NCBI RefSeq assembly: GCF_002367995.1
Contig: NZ_AP018207.1
Span: 2,711,083-2,775,082, forward strand
DNA from: Calothrix brevissima NIES-22
GTDB lineage: Bacteria > Cyanobacteriota > Cyanobacteriia > Cyanobacteriales > Nostocaceae
Direction of reading: 5' to 3'
DNA length: 64,000 bases
The notes beneath the pieces are model-generated. The model did no database searches. It was given only the letters and a program-made list of their open reading frames with translations, and was not told the DNA's origin. The number at the start of each line of letters is the position of its first letter. Position 1 is the stretch's first letter. Shown here piece after piece: positions 39,708-49,248 of the stretch. The position numbers and the translations under genes are program-made.

Positions 39708-40097
39708 GTGGAATACAGCGAGTTTATTACCCACGTACAAAGCCTAGCTCAATCAACTTCGCGCGCAGAAGCAGAACTTGCTACTCTGGCGACAATAGAA
39801 ACAATTGCAGAACGAATTGGATCTGATGAAGCCAAAGAATTAGTTGCACAGTTACCTGATGAACTACGCAACTATTTAAAAACAGGGGAAGAAGAATCTG
39901 CTAAATCCTTTAATCTCCAAGAGTTTATAGCTCGTACAAGTCAAAAAGAAAATATCGATCCAGTAACGGCGGTAAATCATGTGCGGGCTGTGTTTGCAGT
40001 TTTGCAAAATGCAGTTCCACCAGCAATATTTACGGCTTTTCACAGCCATTTCTCTCACGATTACGAAGAACTGTTTACTACCGCACCTACCACATAG
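39708..40097 (+). CDS. DUF2267 domain protein
   Basis: 129 residues, GTG start seven bases after cggaggt. One DUF2267 domain: EYSEFITHVQSLAQS, ATIETIAERIGSDEAKELVAQLP, VNHVRAVFAVLQNAVPPAIF. The family forms small helical bundles and is common in stress and membrane-maintenance gene sets. First gene of a plus-strand series with a DJ-1/PfpI fusion protein 96 bases later. Confidence 0.85.
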   Translation: MEYSEFITHVQSLAQSTSRAEAELATLATIETIAERIGSDEAKELVAQLPDELRNYLKTGEEESAKSFNLQEFIARTSQKENIDPVTAVNHVRAVFAVLQNAVPPAIFTAFHSHFSHDYEELFTTAPTT

Positions 40098-40193
40098 TAA
40101 ACAATTCCTCGCTGCATGTGAGTAAGAATCATGCCGCCATTTTTTAGGAAATGAATTACCAAATTAGTTGACTATTTTAACTAGGAAAATCAG

Positions 40194-41291
40194 ATGGTAC
40201 ATCATAACAGTCATTCAGGTAAAAAGAAAGTTGCAATTCTCATTGAAAATAACGTTGAAGATGCAGAATTTACTGTACCTTATAACGGCTTAAAACAAGC
40301 GGGAATGGAGGTAGTAATCCTTGGTTCCCGGATGAATGAGAAATATAAGGGTAAGCAAGGTAAACTGAGCACTCAAGCTGATGCTACCACTACAGAAGCG
40401 ATCGCAGCTGAATATGACGCAGTGGTAATTCCTGGCGGTATGGCTCCCGATAAAATGCGCCGTAACCCCAATACAGTCCGCTTTGTGCAAGAAGCTGTAC
40501 AACAAGGAAAATTAGTAGCTGCTGTCTGTCACGGGCCGCAACTTTTAATTGAAGGCGATTTAATCAAAGGTAAACGCATCACAGGTTTTAGTGCAATTCG
40601 CAAAGACATTATCAACGCTGGTGCTAACTATATAGATGAAGCGCTAGTAGTTGATGGTAACTTGATTACTTCCCGCGAACCTGGGGATTTAGCAATCTTC
40701 ACCACAGCTATCCTCAGCCGTTTAGGTTACGGTGGTAAAGATGCAGCTTTACCCAAAGAAACCGATACAGCTGCTGAATGGTGGAAACTCGCTGATGCTT
40801 GGGGTGGCTCCACTAAAGGCGATATCGTTAAAGGTTTGAATACGGCTTTAGCTGGCGAACGTTATTCCTTAGAAGCATTAGAAAAATATCTCGAAAAAGA
40901 ATCAAATACAGACGCGAGATCCATTTTTCAAGAACTAATTGCAACTAAACAGCACCATATCCAAAAACTGGAAAACTACCTGGAGAGATTAGGCGAAAAA
41001 CCTTCCTTAGCTGCAAATATCGCCGAACAATACGCCAAAGTCAAAACCAGCTTCACTGGTAGCGATGACGTATATCAAATACGCTGCGCTTTAGGCGATT
41101 TACAAACAGGAATTGGCGATATTGGTAACTTGTGCGCCCAATTTACCGATCCTGTAGCTACAGGGATTTTCAAACAAATTTACCAAGATTTATTAAGCTG
41201 TGAACAGCGATTAGTCACCCTATATCGTCGCTTTGTCAACGCCGAAGTCAAACCGCCCAAACCTACCACAGGTGCGGCTACAGCTATGTAA
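40194..41291 (+). CDS. DJ-1/PfpI domain fused to a ferritin-like (DUF2383-type) domain
   Basis: 365 residues. Residues ~10-182 form a PfpI/DJ-1 domain, with nucleophile Cys112-His113 (VAAVCHGPQLLIE) and the conserved Glu in NNVEDAEFTVP. Residues ~195-345 form a helical bundle (ALEKYLEKESNTDARSIFQE, QHHIQKLENYLERLGEKP, LLSCEQRLVTLYRRFV) like the ferritin-like DUF2383 proteins. The fusion suggests glyoxalase or deglycase activity against reactive carbonyls, plus a ferritin-like part; it is unknown whether that part binds metal. It sits in the stress-gene set. Confidence 0.85.
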   Translation: MVHHNSHSGKKKVAILIENNVEDAEFTVPYNGLKQAGMEVVILGSRMNEKYKGKQGKLSTQADATTTEAIAAEYDAVVIPGGMAPDKMRRNPNTVRFVQEAVQQGKLVAAVCHGPQLLIEGDLIKGKRITGFSAIRKDIINAGANYIDEALVVDGNLITSREPGDLAIFTTAILSRLGYGGKDAALPKETDTAAEWWKLADAWGGSTKGDIVKGLNTALAGERYSLEALEKYLEKESNTDARSIFQELIATKQHHIQKLENYLERLGEKPSLAANIAEQYAKVKTSFTGSDDVYQIRCALGDLQTGIGDIGNLCAQFTDPVATGIFKQIYQDLLSCEQRLVTLYRRFVNAEVKPPKPTTGAATAM

Positions 41292-41436
41292 TTTGTTTGA
41301 CAACCTTAGAAGAGGACACTTCCATGCTGGAATTTTCCCAAATAGGGAAGTGTCCGTAGCGCAAAGAACACAGAGAGAGAAGAAGAGAGTCTTTGCGCCT
41401 TCACTGGTTATTGTACTGTAATCGGGAGAAAAAAAA
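41292..41436. repeat. Inverted repeats between PfpI-fusion and SRPBCC genes
   Basis: ggacacttcc (41314-) pairs with ggaagtgtcc (41345-). Then gcgcaaag (about 41359) and ctttgcgc (about 41391) form a second stem. These are dispersed elements of the type common between Nostoc genes. They may attenuate read-through. Confidence 0.6.
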
Positions 41437-42135
41437 GTGACTGCGACACCAGGAGATAGAACAAACACCAGTCAAGGTGAAGCTAGTGAAACTGAACGTT
41501 GGGCTTCTTTAATTGGTGGCGGCGCTATGGTGCTGATGGGTTTGAAACAAGGCTCATTACGCGGCGCACTCACAGCTTTGGCTGGTGGGGGTCTGATATA
41601 TCAAGGTGTTACCAAACAAAGCACGATTCAGCAAGCACAGGAAGCCGTAGGGATGAATAAACCTATCAAAGTTGAAAAGACGGTAACTATTAATAAACCT
41701 GTAGAGGAACTGTACCGTTTTTGGCACAACTTTGAGAATCTACCGACATTTATGAAGCATCTCAAATCTGTGAAAGTCTACGATGCAAAACGTTCCCATT
41801 GGATTGCCAATGCACCCTTGGTTAACAGCGTGGAATGGGATGCAGACATTTTAGAAGACCGAGAAAATCAATTAATTTCTTGGGCTTCAGTGGAAGGTGC
41901 AGATGTAGATAATTCTGGTTTTGTCCGCTTTCAACCAGCACCGGGTAACAGAGGTACAGAAGTCAAGGTAGTCCTAGAATATAACATTCCTGGCGGGCAG
42001 TTCAGTGCTGCCATTACTAAACTTTTCGGTGAAGAACCAGAACAACAAATTGGCGATGATTTACGCCGCTTCAAAATGCTCATGGAAACCGGAGAAATCG
42101 CCACCACAGAAGGTCAACCATCTGGACGCCAATAG
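41437..42135 (+). CDS. SRPBCC family (cyclase/dehydrase-like) protein with N-terminal membrane segment
   Basis: 232 residues, GTG start after gggag. N-terminal glycine-rich hydrophobic part (WASLIGGGAMVLMGLKQGSL, ALTALAGGGLIYQ), likely membrane-associated. The SRPBCC (START-like) domain follows from about residue 75: KVEKTVTINKPVEELYRFWHNFENLPTFM split over the first strand and helix. SRPBCC domains bind hydrophobic ligands. Conserved in stress gene sets of Nostocales next to zinc-alcohol dehydrogenase genes. Confidence 0.88.
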   Translation: MTATPGDRTNTSQGEASETERWASLIGGGAMVLMGLKQGSLRGALTALAGGGLIYQGVTKQSTIQQAQEAVGMNKPIKVEKTVTINKPVEELYRFWHNFENLPTFMKHLKSVKVYDAKRSHWIANAPLVNSVEWDADILEDRENQLISWASVEGADVDNSGFVRFQPAPGNRGTEVKVVLEYNIPGGQFSAAITKLFGEEPEQQIGDDLRRFKMLMETGEIATTEGQPSGRQ

Positions 42136-42143
42136 TCAGGTTA

Positions 42144-42212
42144 GCACCCTATAGTTACGAGATTTTTCAACAGAAAAAGGACAACTGTATCAAAGTTGTT
42201 CTCAAACCCTGA
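42144..42212 (+). pseudogene. C-terminal relic of a zinc-dependent alcohol dehydrogenase gene
   Basis: The 23-codon stretch [20 protein letters not shown] + KP, stop, matches the last codons of the intact dehydrogenase at 43097-44272 ([20 protein letters not shown] + KPGH). It begins 8 bases after the SRPBCC stop. The rest of the gene is gone. It is a relic of an earlier copy, left by deletion or recombination. Confidence 0.85.
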
Positions 42213-42241
42213 TTTCAATTTTAATTTTACGGAGGATATCT

Positions 42242-42793
42242 ATGGTACGTGTATTTTCTTGGGTACAAAAGGTAATTGTGCGCCGGATCATGGTAGTTTT
42301 AATGCTCAGTTTGGCGTTTTTAGGAATGCAAAGTTTCAGCTACAGTAATGGAATGCTAGCTCAAGCCGACACTGTGAGAACACCAGAGGGTATTTATTAT
42401 AAAGGTACTCCTGATAATGTTGGTAATAACAGCAGTGGTAAGAATTTGTTGGATAAAGCTATAGATACATTAAAGCCAAATTCTGGTGATAATGTTAGAG
42501 GTAATTTTAATAGCGATCGCGGTTATTATGGCGATACAAGATCTGGCTATAATTCCAATAGCAGCAATAGCAATATTGGTGAAACAGTAAGAACTCCCGA
42601 AGGTATCTACTATAAAGGTACTCCCGACAATAGCCAAATTGAAAATAGCCGCAATAAACTCAGCAACGCTGCTGATAATATTCGCGAAAAGCTCAACTTA
42701 GATGAAGACACTCCTCGCGCGACAAAAGACTTTTTACATTCCGTTAAAAGCAAAGTAGGAGAAGTTGTTAATTCCGGTTCTCGCAATAATTAG
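42242..42793 (+). CDS. Exported protein with twin TVRTPEGIYYKGTPD motifs
   Basis: 183 residues, ATG seven bases after ggagg. Basic N-terminus, hydrophobic signal (IMVVLMLSLAFLGMQSF) and cleavage likely near AQA. The mature chain has two copies of TVRTPEGIYYKGTPDN at about residues 44-59 and 115-130, separated by an Asn/Ser-rich linker, then a helical C-terminus (SNAADNIREKLNLDEDTPRA). Family unknown. The architecture recalls the two lipoproteins at 22814-23991. Confidence 0.78.
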   Translation: MVRVFSWVQKVIVRRIMVVLMLSLAFLGMQSFSYSNGMLAQADTVRTPEGIYYKGTPDNVGNNSSGKNLLDKAIDTLKPNSGDNVRGNFNSDRGYYGDTRSGYNSNSSNSNIGETVRTPEGIYYKGTPDNSQIENSRNKLSNAADNIREKLNLDEDTPRATKDFLHSVKSKVGEVVNSGSRNN

Positions 42794-43096
42794 AAGTATT
42801 GTAGGGTGGGCATTGCCTACCTTAAAATCTTCAAAATATATTGTCAGCAATGTTCTGACTAATAAGACTGATACCTATTCTCTGTAACTTGCACTTAATA
42901 ATTAATTCTTTTCTCTTGGCGCTCTTGGCGTCTTGGCGGTTCATTTTATATATAAAAATTGCACCGCCAAGAACGCCAAGACGCCAAGGAAGAAGAGAGT
43001 TTAGATTAGCATCACAAATAATTGGTAGCAATTGTAGTAAATCAAGATATTAATTGTGCCAAAGCCGAAAAAATTCAAGCCTAAGGATTAATAATT
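42794..43096. repeat. Intergenic region with large cgccaag inverted repeat
   Basis: Left arm 42913-42940 (ctcttggcgctcttggcgtc ...) is the near-exact inverse of 42963-42989 (accgccaagaacgccaagac ...), giving a stem of about 27 bp with a 22-base AT-rich loop. The arms also repeat internally at 9-10 bp. Confidence 0.8.
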
Positions 43097-44272
43097 ATGA
43101 AAGCAGTTTGTTGGCATGGAGCCAATGATGTACGGGTGGATACAGTTCCCGATCCCAAACTGATTAATCCCCGTGATGCAATTATCAAAATCACTTCTAC
43201 AGCAATTTGTGGTTCTGATTTGCACCTTTACAATGGCTATATTCCCACAATGCAAAAAGGTGATATCCTTGGGCATGAATTTATGGGAGAAGTCGTTGAA
43301 CTAGGGACTGCTGTTAAACATGTGAAAATAGGCGATCGCGTCGTCGTTCCCTTCACTATTTCTTGCGGTTCTTGCTTCTTCTGTCAGCGCGATTTGTGGT
43401 CTTTGTGCGACAATTCTAACCCCAATGGTTGGTTAGCAGAAAAGCAAATGGGCTACTCCCCATCAGGTCTATTTGGCTACTCTCATTTATTGGGCGGTTA
43501 CGCTGGCGGTCAAGCAGAATACGCCAGAGTGCCCTTTGCCGATGTTGGCTTATTCAAAATTCCCGATGGTTTAACGGATGAGCAAGTATTATTTTTAACC
43601 GATATTTTCCCTACAGGCTACATGGCGGCGGAAAACTGCAACATCAAACCCGGCGATGTCGTTGCTGTCTGGGGTTGTGGCCCTGTTGGACAATTCGCCA
43701 TCAGAAGCGCCTATCTATTGGGTGCAGAAAGAGTAATCGCCATTGACCGCATCCCCGAACGCCTACAAATGGCTAAAGAGTACGGTAAAGCCGAAATTCT
43801 CAACTACGAAGAAATAGATGTCGGTGAAGCACTCAAAGAAATGACCGGCGGTCGGGGCCCCGACTCCTGTATTGATGCGGTAGGGATGGAAGCACATGGT
43901 ACAGACGCGATGGCGGTGTACGACAAGGTAAAGCAAGCTGTACGTTTAGAAACAGACCGACCCACAGCTTTAAGACAAGCAATAGTTGCTTGTGGTAAAG
44001 GCGGTCACCTATCGATTCCCGGAGTATATGGCGGCTTTTTGGACAAAATACCAATGGGTGCGGCGATGAATAAAGGTCTCACTTTCAAAATGGGACAGAC
44101 CCACGTTCATCGGTATGTCAAACCCTTACTAGAACATATCCAAAACGGTGACATCGATCCCTCGTTTATCATCACCCACAAATTACCGCTAGAACAAGCG
44201 CCTCACGGCTACGAAATTTTTAAACACAAAAAAGATAACTGTATCAAAGTTGTACTCAAACCAGGACATTAA
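43097..44272 (+). CDS. Zinc-dependent alcohol dehydrogenase (glutathione-independent formaldehyde dehydrogenase type)
   Basis: 391 residues. Catalytic zinc ligands Cys38 and the His60-Glu61 pair; structural zinc site Cys90, Cys93, Cys96 and Cys104; nucleotide-binding fold [19 protein letters not shown] near residue 190. The region [20 protein letters not shown] and the length fit the FDH-like MDR subgroup, oxidising aldehydes or alcohols. It probably detoxifies aldehydes in the same stress programme as the PfpI fusion. Overlaps nothing, and is followed 6 bases later by the cupin gene, so co-transcribed. Confidence 0.93.
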   Translation: MKAVCWHGANDVRVDTVPDPKLINPRDAIIKITSTAICGSDLHLYNGYIPTMQKGDILGHEFMGEVVELGTAVKHVKIGDRVVVPFTISCGSCFFCQRDLWSLCDNSNPNGWLAEKQMGYSPSGLFGYSHLLGGYAGGQAEYARVPFADVGLFKIPDGLTDEQVLFLTDIFPTGYMAAENCNIKPGDVVAVWGCGPVGQFAIRSAYLLGAERVIAIDRIPERLQMAKEYGKAEILNYEEIDVGEALKEMTGGRGPDSCIDAVGMEAHGTDAMAVYDKVKQAVRLETDRPTALRQAIVACGKGGHLSIPGVYGGFLDKIPMGAAMNKGLTFKMGQTHVHRYVKPLLEHIQNGDIDPSFIITHKLPLEQAPHGYEIFKHKKDNCIKVVLKPGH

Positions 44273-44278
44273 GGAAAT

Positions 44279-44620
44279 ATGAGTGACACCAGCATTAAAA
44301 AAGTAGACTCTACCCATTCTCCTAAAGGTAAACTCGGTCAGAAGTATCTTGCATCTGGTAAGACTCTCGCAATGCGTCTTTGGGAAAATGAACAACCAAG
44401 CGAAGATAAACCGCCAACTTCCCGCGATTATGAAACAGTCGGTTATGTAATTAACGGTCGCGCCGAGTTACATCTTGAAGGACAAACAATTTTATTAGAA
44501 CCAGGGAATTCTTGGGTGGTTCCTAAAGGTGCAAACCACACATATAAAATTCTCGAATCCTTTACCGCAGTTGAAGCGACGAGTCCGCCTGCACAAGTGC
44601 ATGGGCGTGATGAAAATTAA
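44279..44620 (+). CDS. Cupin-domain protein
   Basis: 113 residues, start 6 bases after the dehydrogenase stop, therefore the same operon. Single cupin fold: GYVINGRAELHLEGQTI, LEPGNSWVVPKGANHTYKI. Metal-binding His residues are partly visible (H in GANHTY, H in AELHLE). Could be a small metal-dependent enzyme or a binding protein. Followed by a clear terminator. Confidence 0.9.
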   Translation: MSDTSIKKVDSTHSPKGKLGQKYLASGKTLAMRLWENEQPSEDKPPTSRDYETVGYVINGRAELHLEGQTILLEPGNSWVVPKGANHTYKILESFTAVEATSPPAQVHGRDEN

Positions 44621-44675
44621 AGTTTAACTGTTCTACCTGTTTCTACTTCTGATAAAAGCAAATCAACACAGAAGC

Positions 44676-44714
44676 ACACCGATAAATTGACTAGGTTTAT
44701 CGGTGTTTTTTTGT
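44676..44714 (+). terminator. Intrinsic terminator after the cupin gene
   Basis: acaccgataaa (44676-44686), loop ttgactagg, tttatcggtgt (44696-44706), followed by seven T. A strong 11-bp stem closing the dehydrogenase-cupin operon. Confidence 0.92.
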
Positions 44715-45575
44715 TTGTATCTATGGTTCTAAATAATTCTTAATAATTTTTTCTACTTAAAACAATAACACCCAAATTTCTACTCGCTTAGTTTTCCTCT
44801 AATTTCTCAGTAACATCTGGGGTTGTACTGATTGTTTTTCTGTTAACAGAAAATTTAAAAATCAGTCACATCGCCCCCTTAAAGGCACTAATTTGAGGAA
44901 ATATCAGCTTTCGTTTTGGGTGTTATCGTTAGTTGACGAGACAGATATAGAAACAGCGTTTTTACCTCTTAACTAAATTTAACTTTTAGACTGATGGCTG
45001 TTGGATCTGCCAGGAAAGCTTTTCGGCTTCAATTAATAATTTATCACTATAATATTTTGGGTAAGTCTGATTGCAATTAAACTTTACTTGATGAGAAAAA
45101 TTGGCGTATATGGGCAGTGTCTTGTAGTCAGACATCGCTTCACGAGAAATTTAAGAAAATTTTTCATTAATTATAAAAAATTAGCCGATTTTTATGACCC
45201 TATTATGAAAAAGGTTAGGCTGTTAGGATTTTCGTCTATCTACCAAAAATCCGCAAATCTACCATACATTTTCCTCGGTACTTGAATTTATTCTGGTAGT
45301 GAATACACCAAAAAGGCGAGAGATGTGACCGTAAGGCCAAATTTTCCAATCATTCTAGTGAGTTGAGAAAACAGCTATGATTCCCCTGGGAAGCCTTGGC
45401 TAAATAATTAGGCATATCGTTCCAGATAGCTAAATTCTGAGCCAGAACTAAGCTATCCTCTCATAAATACCAATCAAGTCAATTGAGTGGCTCTATCTTT
45501 GAAGTAAAAACTCAAGTTATTTGGATGAGTATTTTTCCAACGAAGACCCAAAATATGAGAATGTGAGGACAAGGT
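44715..45575. other. Long intergenic region
   Basis: About 860 bases. Contains the perfect 18-bp palindrome ttttctgttaacagaaaa at 44836-44853. An open frame at 45088-45285 lacks family features and a good start, so no gene is called. Bases 45290-45575 presumably hold the promoter of the downstream regulator. Confidence 0.5.
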
Positions 45576-48218
45576 ATGCCAGAAGAAAATGAACGGGAAA
45601 AAATACGTCACCTTTTAGTTCTCAAAGACGTTCAGGGACAACAAACTATCCCCCTTCAAGAAGCTACTTATTCTCTCGGTCGGGATTCAAGAAACGCTAT
45701 TGTCCTGCGATCGCGTTCCGTGTCAAGACAACATGCCATTTTATTAAGAGTGACTATTCCAGAAACCGATCAATATGGCTTTAGAATTATTGATGGTGAT
45801 TTTAAAGGCAAAAAAAGTACAAATGGTATCTATGTAAATGGTAATAAATGCTACTCTCACAATCTTCAGCACGGAGACGTAATTGCATTTGGGAATAACC
45901 AAGTTAGTGCGAAATACTACGCCATTTCCAACTTGTCAGAGAAAGCTTTTTCTGAATCTTTCACTGTTGAAGACATTTCTAGTTACTTATCAGAACAAGC
46001 GCATCCTGTCAACCCTTTTGATACGCTGATCACTCCCGATACTAACTTTGAGGGTGCGAGTGAAACCGTACTTGCCCGCCTAGCATCCTTTCCAGAACTC
46101 ATCCCTAATCCCATCATCGAAATGGATACAGAGGGAAATGTCATCTATCTCAATCCAGCTGCATCTTCAAAGTTTCCCAAACTGAGAGAATCTGGGGAAC
46201 GACACCCAGTATTAAAAGGATTGCTGAACGCAATTAAAAATCGCGAAGGTAATTCCTTTGTACGCGAATTGGAAGTTGGTGCAGAAATTTTTGAACAATC
46301 TATTCATTATCTGCCAGAAAGTGATTTAATTAGAACTTTTATTATTAGAGATATTACTGAGCAAAAGCGAGCTACAGCTGAACTGCGTCAGCGAGACAGA
46401 TTACTGCAAGCAGTCGCCGAAGCTGCCAATTATTTGCTGGTAGACATGAACTATGAAAGCGGTGTAGAAAAAACTCTAGCGATACTAGGTGAAGCTGCCG
46501 AAGTAGACCGTACCTATCTATTTAAAAACCATCTTCACCCAAATAAAGGGGAAATGGCAGTCAGTTTGCTGTTTGAATGGACGCGATCGCATATTGAGCC
46601 AACACAGTTACAATGGCAAAATCTCGTCTATCAAACTGCTGGTTTAGAGCGTTGGTACACAGCCCTTTCCCAAGGACAATCTATTGTAGGGCTGACTCGC
46701 GAATTTCCTTTAGCTGAACAAGAAATTTTATTACGAGATAGAATTCAATCTATATTTTTAGTGCCTCTGTGTTTTGAAGAAAAGTTTTGGGGTTACCTTG
46801 GTTTAGCAGATTGTTCCCAAGAACGTCAATGGTCAAGACATGAGGAGTCTACCTTATTGACAATGGCAGCTAGTATCAGTGGTGCTTGGCAGCGTCAACA
46901 AGTAGAAGAGAAAATTCGTTACCAAGCACTTCACGATTTACTCACAGGCTTACCTAACCGCCTACAGTTTAATCATGCCCTCGATCGAGCTTTACCTGAT
47001 GGAGGTATACCCCAGGAAAGCCTAGCGGTAATGTTTCTCGATTTAGATCGTTTCAAGGTAATTAATGATACCTTGGGGCATACATTAGGAGACCTACTAT
47101 TAAAGTTAGTTGCACAAAGAGTTCAAGAGTCTCTGAGAATTGGTGATACCGTTGCCCGATGGGGTGGTGATGAATTTACCATTTTATTACCACAAATAAA
47201 TTCTCAAGAAGAGGTGAAACAAATAGCGCAGAAAATCCTCAAAACTTTAACTGCTGCTTTTGAAATCAAAGGGCACGAACTTTATATTAGTGCTAGTATC
47301 GGCATCGCCTTATTTAATGACAACAGCCCAGATGCCGAAACCCTAATCCAACATGCGGATGCAGCTTTGTATCATGCCAAAGATGCAGGTAGAAATAACT
47401 ACCAGTTTTACACACCTTCACTCAGTAAAAGAACACCTGCATTCCTCACTTTAGAGAAGAGTTTACGCTATGCCCTAGAACGGGAAGAATTCATGCTGTA
47501 TTATCAGCCACGGGTAAATATTATCACAGGCGAAATTACTGGTATGGAAGCTTTACTACGTTGGCAACATCCAGAAATGGGACTAGTAGCGCCAAATATT
47601 TTTATTCCCCTAGCTGAGGAAAGCGGATTAATTGTCCCGATTGGCGAATGGGTAATCAGAACAGCTTGTAAGCAAAATAAAGCTTGGCAAGATGCAGGAT
47701 TTCCCCAATTGACTATCGCTGTGAATTTGTCGCCCAAACAGTTTCGCCAACCAAATCTTGTAGATACCTTGACTAGCATCTTACAAGAGACAGGTCTAGA
47801 TCCGAAGTTTTTAGATTTAGAAATTACAGAATCAACTGCTATTGAAGATTTAGATTTCACCCGAACAGTGCTTTACAATTTAAGGCAAATGGGTGTTTAT
47901 TTGTCTATCGATGACTTTGGTACAGGTCATTCATCTTTATCACGCCTACAGCTATTGCCCCTGCACCATCTCAAAATTGATAAGTCTTTTATTCAAGATT
48001 TGACCACAGATCAAAAAGTAGCGCATATTGTCAAAGCGATTGTTGTGCTTGGGCAGAGTTTGGGGTTAAAGTTAACTGCTGAAGGTGTAGAAAAACCAGA
48101 AGAATTAGAATTTTTAAGATCTATTAATTGTGAAGATGTCCAAGGATATTTATTCTATCGCCCGCTTGCAGCCCAAAAAATCACAGAATTATTGCAAAAG
48201 GAACAAGTAAAGAAATGA
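45576..48218 (+). CDS. FHA-PAS-GAF-GGDEF-EAL signalling protein
   Basis: 880 residues. FHA domain ~20-115 ([29 protein letters not shown]), PAS-like ~165-262, GAF ~275-440, GGDEF ~450-610 with intact RWGGDEF (530-534) and inhibitory RxxD site RIGD (521-524), EAL ~620-870 with MEALLRW and [15 protein letters not shown]. Both catalytic motifs are intact, so it may make and degrade cyclic di-GMP. The FHA domain links it to Ser/Thr phosphorylation. A gagga sequence precedes the ATG. It stands alone. Confidence 0.93.
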   Translation: MPEENEREKIRHLLVLKDVQGQQTIPLQEATYSLGRDSRNAIVLRSRSVSRQHAILLRVTIPETDQYGFRIIDGDFKGKKSTNGIYVNGNKCYSHNLQHGDVIAFGNNQVSAKYYAISNLSEKAFSESFTVEDISSYLSEQAHPVNPFDTLITPDTNFEGASETVLARLASFPELIPNPIIEMDTEGNVIYLNPAASSKFPKLRESGERHPVLKGLLNAIKNREGNSFVRELEVGAEIFEQSIHYLPESDLIRTFIIRDITEQKRATAELRQRDRLLQAVAEAANYLLVDMNYESGVEKTLAILGEAAEVDRTYLFKNHLHPNKGEMAVSLLFEWTRSHIEPTQLQWQNLVYQTAGLERWYTALSQGQSIVGLTREFPLAEQEILLRDRIQSIFLVPLCFEEKFWGYLGLADCSQERQWSRHEESTLLTMAASISGAWQRQQVEEKIRYQALHDLLTGLPNRLQFNHALDRALPDGGIPQESLAVMFLDLDRFKVINDTLGHTLGDLLLKLVAQRVQESLRIGDTVARWGGDEFTILLPQINSQEEVKQIAQKILKTLTAAFEIKGHELYISASIGIALFNDNSPDAETLIQHADAALYHAKDAGRNNYQFYTPSLSKRTPAFLTLEKSLRYALEREEFMLYYQPRVNIITGEITGMEALLRWQHPEMGLVAPNIFIPLAEESGLIVPIGEWVIRTACKQNKAWQDAGFPQLTIAVNLSPKQFRQPNLVDTLTSILQETGLDPKFLDLEITESTAIEDLDFTRTVLYNLRQMGVYLSIDDFGTGHSSLSRLQLLPLHHLKIDKSFIQDLTTDQKVAHIVKAIVVLGQSLGLKLTAEGVEKPEELEFLRSINCEDVQGYLFYRPLAAQKITELLQKEQVKK

Positions 48219-48221
48219 ATT

Positions 48222-48289
48222 GGGCATTGGGCATTGGGCATTGGGCATTGGGCATTGGGCATTGGGCATTGGGCATTGGGCATTGGGCA
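48222..48289. repeat. Heptamer tandem repeat gggcatt
   Basis: Nearly ten perfect copies of gggcatt immediately after the GGDEF-EAL gene stop, then a dispersed palindrome agacgcgatgaatcgcgtct and tandem ccctgct/gcctcta copies up to the next gene end at 48380. Confidence 0.95.
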
Positions 48290-48379
48290 CAGACGCGATG
48301 AATCGCGTCTCTACAATTGTAATTTGTCCCCCTGCCCCCTGCTCCCTGCTCCCTAGCCTCTAGCCTCTAGCCCCTAACC

Positions 48380-49057
48380 CTAATTTTGCCTATTCTCTGG
48401 CGCGCCGGGGACGACTGGTGTATCTGGTTGTTGTTGTTGGCGTTGCAAATATTTGCTTAATACATAAGCCATATCGCCCCTAGTCATGGGATTTAGGGGG
48501 GAAATATTACCTTTGGCATCTGTATTAATAAATCCTTCGGTAATTACGGTGGCGATCGCTTGTCTCGCCCAAGTGGGAATTGAGTTTGCATCTGGATGGG
48601 AAGCGAGAATTTCTTTGACAGTCTCTTCGGGAAACTGAAATACACCATAGGCTTGGGCAAAAATGGCTAAGGCTTCGGCTTTGGTTACCCGTTGATTGGG
48701 GAAAAATAAATTACCCCGATAGCCTTTCATAATGTCAGTTTTTAAGACGATTTGAACATCGTTAAATGCCCAATGAGATGAGGGTACATCGGAAATAACT
48801 ATATTTTCTTTACTAACAGCCTGACGTTTATCTAAGCGAAATACTTTTACCATCATCGCCGCTAATTCTGCTCTACTAATAAACTTTTCTGGATAAAAAT
48901 TGCCATCAGGAAAGTTAGTCATCCATTTGGCAGCTACTACTTTTTGAATCGCTTCCGATGGTTCAATAGCAGCAGCTTGCGCCACTGATAATAAAGGAAT
49001 TGTGCTGAAGTTTTGGAGTAAAAAAACTAAAGATACAGTGCTGATAAATTTACGCAT
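48380..49057 (-). CDS. S-layer homology (SLH) domain protein
   Basis: 225 residues with an N-terminal signal peptide (KFISTVSLVFLLQNF ... AQA). Three SLH motifs follow: WMTNFPDGNFYPEKFISRAELAAMM near 45-70, DIMKGYRGNLFFPNQRVTKAEALAI near 110-135, FINTDAKGNISPLNPMTRGDMAYVL near 175-200. SLH domains anchor proteins to cell-wall polymers. There is no porin domain, so it is a short SLH-only protein. The C-terminus is Gln/Pro-rich. Confidence 0.92.
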   Translation of the reverse strand: MRKFISTVSLVFLLQNFSTIPLLSVAQAAAIEPSEAIQKVVAAKWMTNFPDGNFYPEKFISRAELAAMMVKVFRLDKRQAVSKENIVISDVPSSHWAFNDVQIVLKTDIMKGYRGNLFFPNQRVTKAEALAIFAQAYGVFQFPEETVKEILASHPDANSIPTWARQAIATVITEGFINTDAKGNISPLNPMTRGDMAYVLSKYLQRQQQQPDTPVVPGAPENRQN

Positions 49058-49248
49058 AATTAAATGTTATTGGTCGATGGTCAACGGTCATTTGTTAATA
49101 GTCGTTAATAGTTATTCTCCGTGTTCCCCGTCTCCCATATCACCCTTATCTTCCATCCGCCTTTTGTGAAAACTGAGAACTAGGCGCAAAATGTATGTAA
49201 CTTTGAGTTATGTTCTTCTTAGATAAGTTTTATGGAGCATTTTTGGGA

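Noticed and set aside
45088-45285. 65-codon open frame
   Set aside because: No plausible ribosome-binding site or recognised start, no family features, in a long gene-free region.
49210-49248. Start of rpiA at the upstream ATG
   Set aside because: The 13-residue extension is hydrophobic and not shared by family members; ATG 49249 gives the usual length.
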